From Amia ocellicauda (taxonomy: Eukaryota; Chordata; Actinopteri; Amiiformes; Amiidae): a stretch of DNA of 64,000 nucleotides. Below are positions 48,801 through 62,419 of the stretch, piece by piece; the stretch's first letter is position 1; each line of letters begins with the position of its first letter. The notes under the pieces were generated by a model. It saw nothing but the letters and a program-made list of their open reading frames with translations. It was not told the origin of the DNA and ran no database searches. The stretch spans positions 19,313,501 through 19,377,500 of the forward strand of contig NC_089866.1 in assembly GCF_036373705.1 (NCBI RefSeq), given 5' to 3'. Both the position numbers and the translations under genes were made by a program.

Positions 48801-51800
48801 TTAACATCTGTATTGTGTGGTAAATACAATACATAATTAGTGTGGCTGTGTGTGAATAGATTATGTATCTATCTGTATCCATCTCTATCTATAAAGACCA
48901 TGTAGATATCCTCTATATGCTATACATACACACGTGTGTATACGTGTGTATAGCATAGAGGCTACCTACATAGCCTTTATAGTTAGATAGATATGCTATA
49001 CACACACCCACATTAAGTATACATAGTCTTGCATTCTGCATTCAGCATTGAACAATATTCACACTAGGAAAACTAGAAGACCACATAAAAGAAGAGAAGG
49101 TGAATTAAGGATTGCTGGTGTGACCTGGAAAAGACACCCTGCACATTGAATCAAGTGGCAGTGTCTTGCTGAGGCCTTCATGATGATGTATAATATTTTT
49201 GTACAGACACCGGCTACGGTGATGTACTTATACATCATCAATAAAGCACTTTATGACAGGGGTCTTTAAATACCCCAACAGAATCGCTATAGAACACATC
49301 CCAGTAATTGATGGTGTGCATTAAGTGGGAAGAAATTCATCATGCTGTACTTTGAGATTTCAAAGAGAAGAAATGTGGACTGCAAATTAAGTCTGAAGCA
49401 CAGTCATAAGAGGGATGAAAATAGAACTGAATCTATTAATAATAGGAACACTAAATATAATATAACCCTTTTGGGGAAGAGAGAGAAAAAATAAAAAGTT
49501 GAAAAAGTCCTTGAGGCGAGACCTGCAAACTTGGAAAGCAGCAAGCCGAAAGACTGCCAGAGGAGCTTGATTTCAGGCATTTGGATCCTCACCTTTGTCA
49601 CCCACTGACGAAAGAGCTCATTTGGTTGGATTGTGGGAGAAATTGGGATGTGATTTAGCCTTTGCTCTGCCATTAGAGGCAAGGCATAACTCGGTGCATC
49701 TCTGAGCGCTGGGTGACATACTGGTACAGCTCGCAGCCCCAGCTGGGAAATTTGAACAGACAGGATGCCCCAGGAAGAGGCTTGGGAGAAGATGAGCTGT
49801 TTCTGTATTGACAGCTCTTCGCACTCAATTTAAAATTCAGAGCGGGGCCTGCAGTTCTGTCTGAGCAGACGCAGGCAGCTCTGGAGGAGACGGCTGCTGC
49901 AATGATGTAATAAGCTCGTCTCCAGGAGGGCTGGGTATTACTGGGTTTGTTTCAGCAGTGAGACACTTGTTTTTGTTCGCATTCTCTGTAGCTCTTCAAA
50001 GTAAATCTGCAGAATACCAGTTAAAGGGGTTGAATGATTCCTTTCTCCTCCAAATTGAGACGTTTTATTAAAAAAAAAAAGCCATTGTCAGGTATACATC
50101 TAGACAAGCAAACTATCTTTTGCACAGAGTGGGTGACAGAACAGAACAAAACCTATTTACATTTGTTTTATTTTTTTACCTAAGAGGACTGTTTATTCAG
50201 GTGACAAAAACAATGGTTTTCTGAGTTATGGGAGGCATATCAATGTGCAAATTGCAATGCTGTGATGTCTATGATGACAAATCTTTAATGCAATGGGTAA
50301 GGTTTAAAAAACAACACCCTGCACTCTGCTATCAAGCTCTCTAAGATGTTTATCCCTTCCCATCCTTGAATTTGTCCAAGAAATAAAGATAGTTTTTCCG
50401 TGTATGCATACAAACACAGGCTTACTGCATCTGAAGGACTGACTTCTGAAGTGTCTGTTACAAAAAAGGCTTCCAAGTGCCACTTAGAGGTACACTAACC
50501 ATCAAAGGGTTAAAGGGACATTGCCCACGCACAGATTCTTCATTGTGTCGAGTGGTGGACATCTATGTCAGATTGTGTCTGACGGCTCAAACGTGGCTCC
50601 CAGAGGAGTCTGCGGTTCCCCAGGTAACCTGGGTTACTTTAGTTGTCCATAGTGTGTGTTATCCTTTCAGTTTTGTCTGTAAAAGAACTGATTTGTGTTT
50701 TCCTCAGAGCAGCACAGGAGGGATGAAAACAACATGCCCTTTAGTTTGGCTTCGTCTAATCTGTGGACCATACAGTCTAGCTGTACAGTAAAGCAGTGTA
50801 GGAATACAGGGCTCTTACAGGTCCTGGGATGTTCTTAAATATGAGCTGAAGATGCAGGGTAATCCATAGACTGGATGAAGGGTCAAAGCTTTCTCTACGT
50901 GTGTTTGGGTGACTGCATATCTTATATTATATGTATGGTCATTATGTTGTAGCACCAATATCAGATGAATGCTATGGTTATTAATTACAGAGCACTTTTT
51001 TTCCCCTAACATTTTGTTTCTTGAGGTGAGACCCTTTTATTGGACAGCCCTGTACTCCAAACTTCTGTATGCTTTCATAGGCAGGCCAATTTGACTCTTG
51101 CAGTACAGTGTCACCCATTTAAATGTGTTGTTCTTTTCCCCATACGGATTTAGGTTTGGTTCTGCTTTCATACCATTTGTTCCTTTATGAGAAACCTGGT
51201 TCGTTGCTGAAGCAGCAAAAAGTTTTACCCAGTTTTTCAGTTCTTCTGTTGGAGGTTAAAATCCAATATATTCAACGATTCGCGGATGTGTATTAGATTC
51301 CCTATTGCGGAACTGAAACTTTCCTTAAACACAGCAGAGGACACTTAGCAGGTATGAATTTCATGACTCCCCTTTGGCATGCAGTCCCTGACCTTGCCTG
51401 CTGAATGGGTGCTCGACATTCTCCAACAGTCAAGTCCTATAAGGTTACCTTCGTCTTTTGTTCATGTGGCAACAAAAGCTACAGCTACTGTACCTTACTT
51501 ACAGGAGCTCTGACCTCTCGGAGAAGTGAGTTTTGCTTGCATTTACATTGTTCATTGTTGCTTCGAGAACCGGTTTCTGTCAATAATCACAATAGCTGGC
51601 TGAGCAGTTTCCGATTCCACCAGGTTTTTAATGGATGTGATTTTAAGACAAATCTAAAAACACAGTGAGAGAGAGGATTACACACATCTGAGCCTTCAGA
51701 TGTTTTATCCCAAATAAACTGGGTGAACATTTGGAATGATTGGTCAGTGTAGCTTAAGTGATCAGATGTGAGCTGAGGCTTTGGCAAATTTTCTGTGAAG

Positions 51801-54800
51801 TCTTGGTGAGAAAGCAGATTTTACATGGTAAAATTAGAGAATGTTGTTTTACTCTGTAATTTCTTCTCTAAACATATTTACCTATTGTCGAAAGTAAACA
51901 AATCTAAGGATCTGTACATGCAGTAACACAATTTGCAAGGCAAATGTGATCCCCCACCACCCCAGTCTGATCGTGATGTAGGTCACACTCCAGGCTAATC
52001 CAGAGGAATCCAGGGAATATCCCAGACTTTTATGCAACACTTAAAGGTCTTTGTTTATTTAGAAACCCAGAGTATAAATACCACCCTAAACTGCTTCCTC
52101 TAGTCCAGGATTCTGCTTGTACCGCTGTAATCTGTATTCCATTCAGGAAATCCAAGGCTGCACTCCCTGCCTGTGACATTTTATACTGTCTTTATTATTC
52201 CTATCACATCAGTCGGAACAGCATAAAATATTCAGAACTGGGGGGCTTGTTAAAGCAAAAACCTGGTGCAGAATGTGCTTGTGAAAGAGAACGCTGTTGA
52301 GTAGGTTGTGGCAGGGCATGGCCATGGCTGGGATCTAAGCCAGTACAGGGTAGCCAGCGTTTTCATCCTTCTGGAGACTGTGTTAGCACTTTGTCTAAAC
52401 TGCGAATGTGGGATGGCCCTGCCAGTATCCAGCATTCATTGCTGCACAGTGGCAGTCTTTTACAACTTCCTGGTGAATCACCTTTGTTGTCCTGTAGCTA
52501 TGGGTGTAATATCAGAAGATGACCTGTATTATCTCATGGTGTAATGAAGCTCCAGGTAACTTGATAATCTGGGCTATTACATTAAAAAAAACTTTTTAAT
52601 AGCTAAGAGTGACTCTCCTTCTTTTAAAGGACAATTCAGTGTTGTGTTTGTTTCTAATTCCCTCTTTGAAAAAAAATGTGAAAAGGCTGTTTATAAATCA
52701 GTAGTTTAAGAAGGCCTTAAATGTACATTTCTCAACATTTCCTCTGGATCTCCTGGGAATTTGCAAGAGGCCAATGGTGATCCCAGCTCAATAGAAACTA
52801 AAGAAAATCACAATTGTCTTTGCTCTAGTTCGATCGTGTTTGACTTTTTTGTTATACATGTGGTCTTTGAAAACACTTAAAATCCCATTAGTGGACATAA
52901 CAGGTTTTGAGTTACTTTAGTGAAACTGATGTGGTGGGTTAGTATCTAAAGATAGCTAATGGTTCTTAACCAATTAAAGTTGCTAATTGGAATATTTTTT
53001 ATGATTAAATTAGTTAAACAATGATGGATTAAAGTAATGAAGCTTAGCAATGACAAAATGCTGCACGTTTTCAAAGGCATTGGTGAGACGTGCAGCAGCA
53101 GAAACGCGAGCTCAAAGCACTGCCATTTCGTCTCTTTTCCTTTTTTTTTACCCTCTTTTTTTGACAAGGATAGATCAGGTAATTAAAATCCCATTAACAT
53201 GTATTGAAATTCTACAATGAGTTGTTTGCTGTATATTACGCAGCAGTTGCCTGTTTTCCTGCTGAATTAGACCTAATGTTTGGTGTTAGAACAAGCTTGC
53301 ATTGCCCAGTTCTGTTCTCTCATGCTGCTGCTATATAAATATAAACTTTTTTTTTTTGCAGGATTTTGGAAGTGATGATGACCGCAGATTAAACCAGAGG
53401 TAAGTTTAGAAAGTATTTATTTAATATATATAATACTGACTTTAACATCTCACGTACTTTCAAATAAAGAAACCAGTATAGAACACAATTTCCACCTTTT
53501 TGCTTTGACAGGTCATTTCCATTACTGTCAACAAACCCCGGTCGGGGGTAAAAGCAAGTTCTCTATAGTTAAGCTCTTTTCTACTTTTGGACCATTCATT
53601 TATTATATATTCCAAGTGTCAAGGGATGACTATTCAGATTTATTCCAGATAAGTTTTTCTTGTAATGATGTGCAATGAGCTGTAATGCTGTAGGTGTAAG
53701 AGAGGTAGTCGTCTTGTTGATGGCCTCTGTCTATCAGTTAGCCTTAGTTGGTAATTTCGTTTCCTTGGCAACTGCGAACATGGAGACCAGAGGGTTTGAT
53801 GAAGTCAAGTTGCTGCTTGTGAAATAGACAGGAATCTGAAACCTGACGTAAAATGGGCAGAAGAAAAATATATTAACCTAATTAAACCCTGAGGAAAAAA
53901 TACTCGGTGAAGACATTGTGTGCTACTTAAATTTTTAGACCAAATTGTTGAAGGGAAAAAAGGAAACTTAAACTAGAACTTAAAACCCAGGAGACTTCTA
54001 CAGAGACCTGGATCTCTGTTGTTATGCTTTGGAATCTAGGCTCTGTATCAAGGGAGGTGTTGTGCTTTTTGGAAGCTGAAAAGATCCAGTTTGACTTTTT
54101 CAACTTCCTTCTTTACTACACTGAACTGCTGTGAAACCATGTGTAGACGCAGCCTTGATGAGTCAATACTCAGTGACATGATTTTAGCATCTAACTGTGA
54201 CCATTGCAGGGTTTGATGGGAAATTGACACCTAGGTTTTCCTATTTCTGATCTCTCTTTTTAATAATAAAGTGATCTTTAAAGGGTTAAATGTCATGTTT
54301 CTTTTAAGCCCCAATGTTTTGCTGTGCATTAAGGAGGATAGAGTCTGTGCCTTTTTCATTTTACAGGCATTGAGATTTGTCAGCTGGATCTTTGGATGGA
54401 AACAACAACTTTTAGCCATAAATGTTTGAATGAGGCCTTCCATTCAGAATGCGTTATCAAGATTAGAACAGTCATTTAGATGTATGTTCAGCGGGAATGG
54501 TCAGGACAGATAAAGTACTCCATGGGTTCACAGCTGGTTATATTTCGGGAATGCTGGGCTTGCAAGTCTTCAGAACAGAACACGTTCCCTCACTTCACCT
54601 GATTTAAGAAAAGCCGACACAAAGCATGCAAAGAAGCTTTAAGCAGGGCCTTCTCCCACACCTCTGTAACTCACCTGGGATCTGCAATGCAAGACATACA
54701 GACAGAAAATCAAACGGCGATAGTGTGATTTTCCATATTGTCCAGATTTTGTATTCTGGACCGGATCCCAGTGCACAGCAGACTTCACCAGTCGGATATT

Positions 54801-57800
54801 GAGTTTGTGTTTTGCATATTGACAGAGTTGCTGGGAATGTGTGGAGGTTGCTTTAGCACGCTGATTGGTTGAAATGGACTGCAAACGCACCAGTGGCAGG
54901 CTTTATGAGCCCCTCTCCATTGTCGATTGTCTGTGAATCAAACTCACATGGGGGTGGGGAGATTTTTTTTTTCTCTTTTTTTTTTTTTCCCGTAGAAGTT
55001 GCTGACTTTTGTTCTTGTTGAAAACAGGATGCTGAATCACACCCTGGCAGGAGAAGCTGTTTCCTGTCTTAGCGTGCTGAGCACAATGGGAAAGAGATGG
55101 GGACGCAGCCGAGTCTTGACCTCAGAGGAGGGACGTTGTTGGCCTGAGATGCTGATATAAATAGCTCTGGCTTCTCACTGCCCCTCAGCTGAGTGTGTTG
55201 TAGGATATTACAGAGGTCTGGCTCACAAGATTTATTATTACCCATAGGAACAGAGAGAGAGGCACTGCGGCATACATAGGGTGAAACTTCCCCTGAATCT
55301 GTTTCAAAGCTCCAAGAAGTTCAAACTTTGACCCAGTTCTCCAAGAGCTGAAAATGCAGGTTAGAATATCAGATGTGAATTACCCACAATGCAGATTTTT
55401 AAGTTATCTGAACTGTATTTGCATTTCCAACTGAAATATTCATTATTTTTTCAAATGTACTGTTTTAAGAACAATACTCGTTCTGAAGGGACTCTTTGTT
55501 TTTGTTTTTTGTATTTTTATATTTGGTAAATCTGGAAGTAAAGAAAGCCAATAAATCTCATTCCCGGTGGAGCTCATTATTTTCTTGAAGGAGCTCAGAC
55601 TAATGTAGTGAAAAGTTAGGAAGGGAACATAAACTCAACATCACAGTGAATGTATTGGTGTTCTGTTTATATGGACTGGAATTGCTGAATGGGGCAATAT
55701 TCAAGAGCAAACTTTTAAAAGAAATCTATCTTTTGGCTTTTAATGGGCTTCATTAATAAAAGCCACCTCCCTGTGTGCAGGACGCTCCCAATAACCTTCA
55801 GATCATGGGTGCAAATCTCTGCACCTGTGACCGCCACTAATGCAGTGCTAGCTCACCCAGTGCTTTAGACTGGTGATCCTGAAGTCATTTGGAAAAGTAA
55901 AATAAAAGCTCTTAGTAAAAATCATAAATCAATGATGTCAGTTGGTTATATAACCTTTAGACGCCCCACAGTACTGCGAATGAGAGACTGTAAAATTTCC
56001 CCACCTCTTTTTTGTTTTCCTTTTCTTTTTTGCAGATTAGATTTTTTTTTGCAGATTTTGTCAGAAAGGAGTGTCTTTAACCATCCCAGCCCCACAAAAT
56101 ATCCTAACCCACATAGAAAGTTCTGCGCATTATCCATCACTGTCATCAGTGACCCTCTGTTGCCCTTCAAAAACTGTAGATGAGAAGCAGTACGAAAGGG
56201 GAAAGCTCGGCATGTTTATTCTGGCATGGCATCTACCGGCCTCGCATCACAGGCATGTATGGGGCACTGGGCCGGGCTGATGGCAATCGCCAACTTTCCC
56301 ACTCAGGGCCTGAGAAATCACTCCAACTCCCCACCTGTCAGGGGGCGCTCTACTCACCTGTGATTGGCACACATTTCTGACTGCAGGGTAGCTTTATTTA
56401 TTTTATTTTGATCAGTTTTTGTCACAAAATAAGAACACTCTTACCTTGCGTACATGTATCGGTTCTATCGTCATTACGACCGATTTTTCAAGATTTCTCC
56501 TTTAGTTTCCCAGAACTAAGGCCAATGAGTGTGAGGGTTTTCAACACATGACAATTTTTCTATTACATCTGCAGCACATTCTTTACTAGTCTCTTGATTG
56601 TTAGAACTTGCCCTTTAAGCCACACTCACAGACGTCTCATGTACAGCACATTAATGAAACACTGCTGAGTTTGTAAATTAAGCTGGCACCTGGAAAATAA
56701 AAATGTTCTTTTTGGGGGAACAGTGCAGAAGTTACACAAACCTCATGTGAAGTGAGCCTGTGGTGTAATCTTCAGTAGCAGCCAACAAAGAATATCACTG
56801 TGAGTTCTTTGTTTTCTGTTCCTTTGCACTTAATACGGTTCTCAACCCAGCCCAGTTGCCGTTATTTTAAATGTGATTTAATTCCGCTTTAAACGCATAC
56901 TGGCGCAGTCGTCTCCTTGATTTAATTATTTGTTCAAGGCCAGAAGCTGGCACGCCTCTGTTACGGAAAACATGCAGGAATTTTGAAATGACTGGCTCTT
57001 GTAGAACCCGATCAGTTAGGGAAACACTTGTTCTGATTGAAATCGCAGGTGCGGATGCTGTTTTACAGGGTCTAGTTTCTCCTGTTGTAATAAATGAGGG
57101 CCAGGCTGAGCTGTGGGTGTTAGATGTGGAATACAGCAGTGATCTGGAGACTGCAGAGTAAGACCGCAGAGCAAGGTCAGTGAAGTCCCAGTGGAGCTGA
57201 GCTATGTTGCTCCATACACCTCTGTCGTGGGATGAAGGTGATGTAATTATTTTCCTGTCAGTCAGCACAATCCCTTAGTTCAATCATCCTTCAGCCTGAA
57301 ACCTCAGGAACATTCCTGATCCCACCATCAGTGTAAGGAATAGAAGAGACAGGCGCTGGGGCAGTTATGAAACTGTCTGAATTTTTTTTTTTTTTTTTCT
57401 ATGCATATGCATCAGTTCCTCAAGAATTACCACCTTTTCCAGCGAAACACTACTTACATCCTATTATATAAATTGAATAAATTAAGTAAATCAAACTTGC
57501 ATAGATTTCTACTGACCAAACTCTATCAAGTTTTCAGTATTTCCCTTTTATTTCATACGCAAGCCGGTTCAAATTGCATCCACCGTCTGCGATTAATTTT
57601 GAGACTCCCGTAGATGCTGCAGCCAACACATTTTGTAGTCAAACAGTTTTCTCTTTTTGCGAGCGGGATTCGCATGGAATTAGTGGTGCCATTCAACGCC
57701 TGGTGTTCTGGATCCTACCTCCCTCCTCGAGACGCCATTGCTAATCCTCGGTGCATTAGACTCGCTGAGATGGTGGGTTATAATTACTAGTCTGTGGGAC

Positions 57801-60800
57801 TCCGGCTCTAAGCCCACACTGTTGTTAAATTCAATATTTCGGCATCCACTGAAGTTATGGATACATTTAAATATTAATTTAAGACATCTGAAATCAAGAT
57901 TCTGCTTCCTGTAGCTGATAATAAGTCTTACGATCCACCTATGATCCGTTTCCTTTACGACCCAGTGTGTGCTGATTTAAAGGTTGGCTCAATATAAGTG
58001 TGTTCATATGTGCCCCAACAGTGGTTCAGTTGCTTCTGAAGCCAATTCTAGGATGTATGTATGCAGTATACAGAATATACGTGTACATAATTCATAGTCC
58101 AGTCAGGAAATCATGAAACCACAAACAAATGTGCAAGAGTATACCCAGGGCAAACCAACACAAAGAGAGATAAGTAAAAAAATGTACATAAATACTATGA
58201 AGAATAATTTTCCTTCCCTTGACTTCCTTTTAGCTCTTCAGAAACATCTAATTGAGTTTACCATTACATATTCAGCAGGCTTAGAATGAAATCAATGTGT
58301 GTATATATATATATATAATGTATTTATGTGTTTGTGTGTCTGCATATTTGCCCTGATGTTCGAGGAATGCACTGTAAGGGACCCCCCCCTGTACGGGCCC
58401 CCTTTTGGCTGGAATGCACATCGACAGATCTCTCTGGTCTGTCTTTGCGAGTCTGGAATTTGGTAGTAGAGAGCCCCCCTCGGTCCTCCCTATTAATCTG
58501 AGATGTGTTGCTACATGTGCTCTCAGCTGTCGGCCCATTGGACACAGCCTGCTGAGCGCTCTCACTTCCTCAGCATCTCATTTCCTTCACTGTACACCGA
58601 GTCCTTGGAGCTATCTAGTCCTTGGGTCAGCCTCCGAGCAAGGTTACACAGAGATGAGAGAGAGACAGATGGGTGTATGTGCACGGAATTCAGAGCTCCA
58701 CTCTCGGGCTCTGTGAAACCGCCTTTTTTTTTTTTTCTTTGCTCTTTTCTCGTCTCTCTCTTTTTTAAAATTGTACACTTCTGCATTTGCTTATTTTCTG
58801 TCTCGGTTCTAGTCAGCTTTGTTATTCTTAACCGTGCTCTGGGACAGCAGTTGCGAGTCTTAAAAGGAAAGATAAGGTGATATCCTTTAGTGAGCACTAG
58901 ACAGAGCCGCTGACAGGGTAATAAGATTTCAGCTACAGGAGTATCGTGGTGCCAGCTCCTGAAGAGGGCAGGTTAGCTCTCCCTGCCTCCAGCATCGCAT
59001 CTGAGTGATTACTGGCAACGTTGCTTTAGTCCGTGACTCATGCGGTGACATGCATGTCAAAAAGCTCCTGCGAAAATTAAAGCGTTAAAGGAATTGGATC
59101 CGGAGAAGGGCTGGATTTCTGCCTCAAGTGTTTTTTTTTTTTTCTTCTATGTGCGTTAGAGTGGATGCTGCAGGTTGGAACAAACAAACCAAACTAAAAT
59201 ATATTTTGTCTGTGGGAATTAGACTTCTGGAAAGTGTTTCTTCAGAGAGAGGCTGACAGGGGTGAGAGATTTTCCTTCGGAGAAGTGGGTGCTTTTGTTT
59301 CTTTCAAACTGAAACTGAGTCGGAAGTCTCTAAGCTTGTACGGTTAGGATTTATTGAGACAGGTCTCCAGGGATAAAAGTTGAGATGCTTGGTTAAGTAC
59401 TATGGGATAACCATGTCTTCATTTAAAAGCTTACTTGCTTTTGAACAGCCTTAGCCTTTTTTTCAAATGAAGTGCGCTTTGGAACATTTGTAATTTGCTA
59501 AGGGCATCATTTATTGAGACACCGCAGATTGCTAAATTTCAATCAGCTTGCTGAGATCAGTTGTACCCCTAGGCCATTCACAGTGAGCACTGCAGGCTCC
59601 TTGTGCACTCACTGCAAAGGGGATATTTGACACAACAGACTTGTCTCGGGTGAAGGATGGGCCGAGACTAGCTACTGTCATCTTGTTCAGAGCAAGCTGG
59701 TGCTCCCCTACACCTGGGGTTTGAAAACCCCTTTTCTTCTGTGGTTTATAAAGAAAGATTGGCCGGGAAAAAAAACAGGATGCATCTGGTAGTGGAATCC
59801 TCACAAGAAGCCGTGCTCAAGATGCTGCCCTATTTTGTGGAGAATGCTGTCCTGACTCAGAAAGAGATCTGCCGAATGTAAGTCACAGATCATACAGCAA
59901 GGATTTCCTACTGTATAGCTCTTAGGTTTTCCTTAAGTATATGCAGCATGTGTGTATATCTAAACTATAAAAGGGCTATATTCACCATCAGTACATGTTC
60001 ATATAATTCGTATCAAGTTCTTTTGTAGAGCAGAAACTGGATTTTATTCTAGTAACTTGAATGTCAGTGAATTCAATATTCTTAATTAAAAAAGCTAATT
60101 TAATTGAACCTGGTTAATGCAAATCCTTGTTATACAAAACAAATATGTGAAAGATCAGGGCTGCTGATAAAGTATTTTAACTTTCCACTTGATGATCCTC
60201 CTTTTGGAGTTAAGTTACATACCTTTTACCTTTAAGGAGAGAGCATTTATGGGGGAATATTAGTTACAGTAGTTCTGATTTAAACTGATTTAAATCATCA
60301 ACAGCCTGTATACTATTTCTGTATCAAGGATACCGTAAAACACTGGGTTAAATTGATATGTTAACTGATGTGTGTCTCGCAGACCTCCACATTAATGTAT
60401 AAAGGATTTAAAGTAGAGGAATGTTGAGTCTCCATGAACAGGAATAAATATTTGTATTTTTATCAATTTAATTAATCAAAAGCCCAATGCCGAGTAATTA
60501 TACACACTCTTTCTTTATCTAGGTGATGTATTAATGTAAATATTGAAACTAGTCTTACCCAGCTTGTCTCAAACAGTGTGGCAAAGTCCATTTAGGGTAG
60601 TGGGGGAATTGTTAATAATAGTGATTATCAAGGGATGTGGAATGTTTCTTTGAAGCCTCTATTGTTTTTCCTTGATACTCTAAATCGGCAGAGCTATATT
60701 TAGACGCGTATGTTTGCGGAGACTGTCAGATAATGGAGTTACTTGTTTGCCAGCCAGTTTGCCAGTTAAGCTGCCCAAAGAACAGTCTTTGTTAAATGGA

Positions 60801-62419
60801 TTGTCTGCATGTGTACAATATTTGTATGCCATTGTTGTTTTAAAAGAAAGATTACCCAGCGTGCATTGTAATTGTGTGTACACAAGAGCAGGTTATAATT
60901 ATAGATTGACATTTAATTTATACTTCATCTTTTAAAATGATATGGTCTATGTGCTCAGTGGGACTGTGTAATTTAGTCCAGGCCTACATTAAATGCAAGA
61001 GAATGATGTGTGAATTTTATTTGAATTTAAACTAACAAACAATTGGGTCATTTTGACATGTTTACATATTCCAAATTGAGTGTTTCAATAATAAAATGTA
61101 ACAAGCCATTATAGTATTGAATGTCTGCATCCTGATGTATCTCAGGTTTAGAAGAAGAAAATCATACAAACATACATACTGTCCTTTCAGTGTTGTGCTT
61201 TGCCTTGGTCGTTAACGGCAGTTTGACAGCAGATAGTGGGGCTTTTTTTTGCCCCTCAGTTCAAATTTTGTTTTGCACTTCGCTCCTTTAGTCCTGAATG
61301 AAGGAAGTCCACTGATCTCAGCAGAGCTGCGAACAATGGGGTCTGAGTGATGAATCTGACCGAGTGTAGGGTTTCTCAGGGGTGATGTGATTACATCCCC
61401 CCTGCAGGTTGTGTTTCCGAGCTGTCTGAGAACACAATACAAGTTGTTTTCCTGAAACTAAATGACATCTTTGACTCAAGTAAACTGTTTGAAAAGCATT
61501 AAACAAAGTGTAACAAAATGTTGTTTTATTCATATATTTATCCCACTTGCCGTTTTTCTTCACTTGCCTTGCCTTGAAAAAGTGATTTACTATCCATCGG
61601 GGGAAGAACAGAGACCAGCAGACTCCTTCCACATGTAACAAAAGGGTGACAATATTAAGAATTACCAGACCAATGTGTGTACTTTGTGTTTTCACACAAT
61701 CACTGGTATATAATCTCATTGGCTGATCATGAATAGAACAACTGTGTAATCAGGTTTTTATTAGGCAGCTGCTGTAACAAATATTTTGCATTAATCAAGG
61801 AGCTGCTGCTGTATTTGAAAAATCAGCACTGAATTATTTAGAACACCCCTTTTTTATGTGTTGGTATTTTTTAAGATGGGGTGGTGGGGGGGACATAGAC
61901 TGTGTTACTAAAAGCAGGTTGCAAGTTGTTTCAAGTAGAAATTGCTGGGCAAGCAAAACCAATGCTGAACACAATACAGTAGCTTGTTACTGTGGTGAAT
62001 ATCAAAGAGTGATTCATAGCACCACTAAGCTTGTGGCACCTTGTTTTTACCAGCAGACTACAGGAGATTACTGATAAGTCTCTACATTCAATTAGCTGGC
62101 TAAAAGATCCCACCGCTAAGATCTGTGAATTAACTGTGGAATAACCCAGCACTTGGGGCCTGTATTGACGTTTCAGTCTGTGAGGTCAAACGGTTATTTA
62201 TTTTAATTTTTTTGGTCAAGTTGATGGAATTTAAATGAAAAATAAATCATTGTTGTGGTGTGTCTTGAATCAGAAGTATGTTATGAGAGAGTGACTGGGC
62301 CTTTCTGTTGTCTTTCAGCCTGAGTGAGAGCTTCTTCATGGTGAAGGGAGCGGCTCTCTTTCTGCAGCAGGGAAGCAGTCCACAGTGTCAGAAGGTGCAC
62401 CCCCATCACAAAAATGCAG
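45863..62419 (+). CDS. SSH1: Slingshot protein phosphatase 1, 5' part only (truncated by window edge)
   Basis: SSH1 dephosphorylates and so activates cofilin, controlling actin turnover. Only the first three coding exons are inside: 45863-45943 (MALVTLQRSPTPSAAS..., a strong Kozak context CAGCCATGG), 53362-53399 (DFGSDDDRRLNQ) and 62319-62419 (SLSESFFMVKGAALFLQQGSSPQ...HAG-type ending). Phases are 0, 2 and then 1 into the missing next exon. The first and third exons match the human SSH1 N-terminus closely and the second matches its acidic linker, which distinguishes it from SSH2/SSH3. The rest of the SSH-N domain and the phosphatase domain lie beyond position 64000. Introns 1 and 2 are about 7.4 and 8.9 kb. 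The gene is head-to-head with DAO. Confidence 0.94.
45944..53361 (+). other. SSH1 intron 1
   Basis: 7.4 kb without a supportable coding exon or recognisable transposon. It contains an imperfect palindrome at 48910-48961 and short AT-rich simple repeats. Confidence 0.6.
48910..48961. repeat. Imperfect palindrome in SSH1 intron 1
   Basis: CCTCTATATGCTATACATAC on the left pairs with TGTGTATAGCATAGAGG on the right around a CACGTGTGTATACGTG centre. Confidence 0.6.
53400..62318 (+). other. SSH1 intron 2, containing an alternative exon
   Basis: 8.9 kb, coding only at the candidate exon 59780-59877. Several poly-T tracts (for example 54965-54990 and 57380-57400) and a short (TA)n at 58303-58317 are present. 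I recognise no transposase. Confidence 0.55.
59780..59877 (+). CDS. SSH1: Candidate alternative first coding exon of SSH1
   Basis: An open exon begins ATG at 59780 (MHLVVESSQEAVLKMLPYF) and continues VENAVLTQKEICR to a consensus donor GTAAGT at 59878. It is 98 bp, so it ends in phase 2, the same phase as exon 2 (53362-53399). Spliced to exon 3 at 62319 it reads in frame into LSESFFMVKG. It would replace the MALVTLQ N-terminus. The sequence looks protein-like (amphipathic, no low complexity). A TATAAAG lies at 59747-59753, but so near the ATG that it may be chance. No transcript evidence is available here. Confidence 0.55.

Noticed and set aside
55770-55880. Block resembling a tRNA-derived SINE (ATGGGTGCAAATCTCTGCACC)
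   Set aside because: No convincing A and B boxes at proper spacing and no second copy in the window.
59747-59753. TATAAAG as TATA box of the alternative SSH1 exon
   Set aside because: Only about 33 bp before the ATG, leaving almost no 5' UTR; likely chance.
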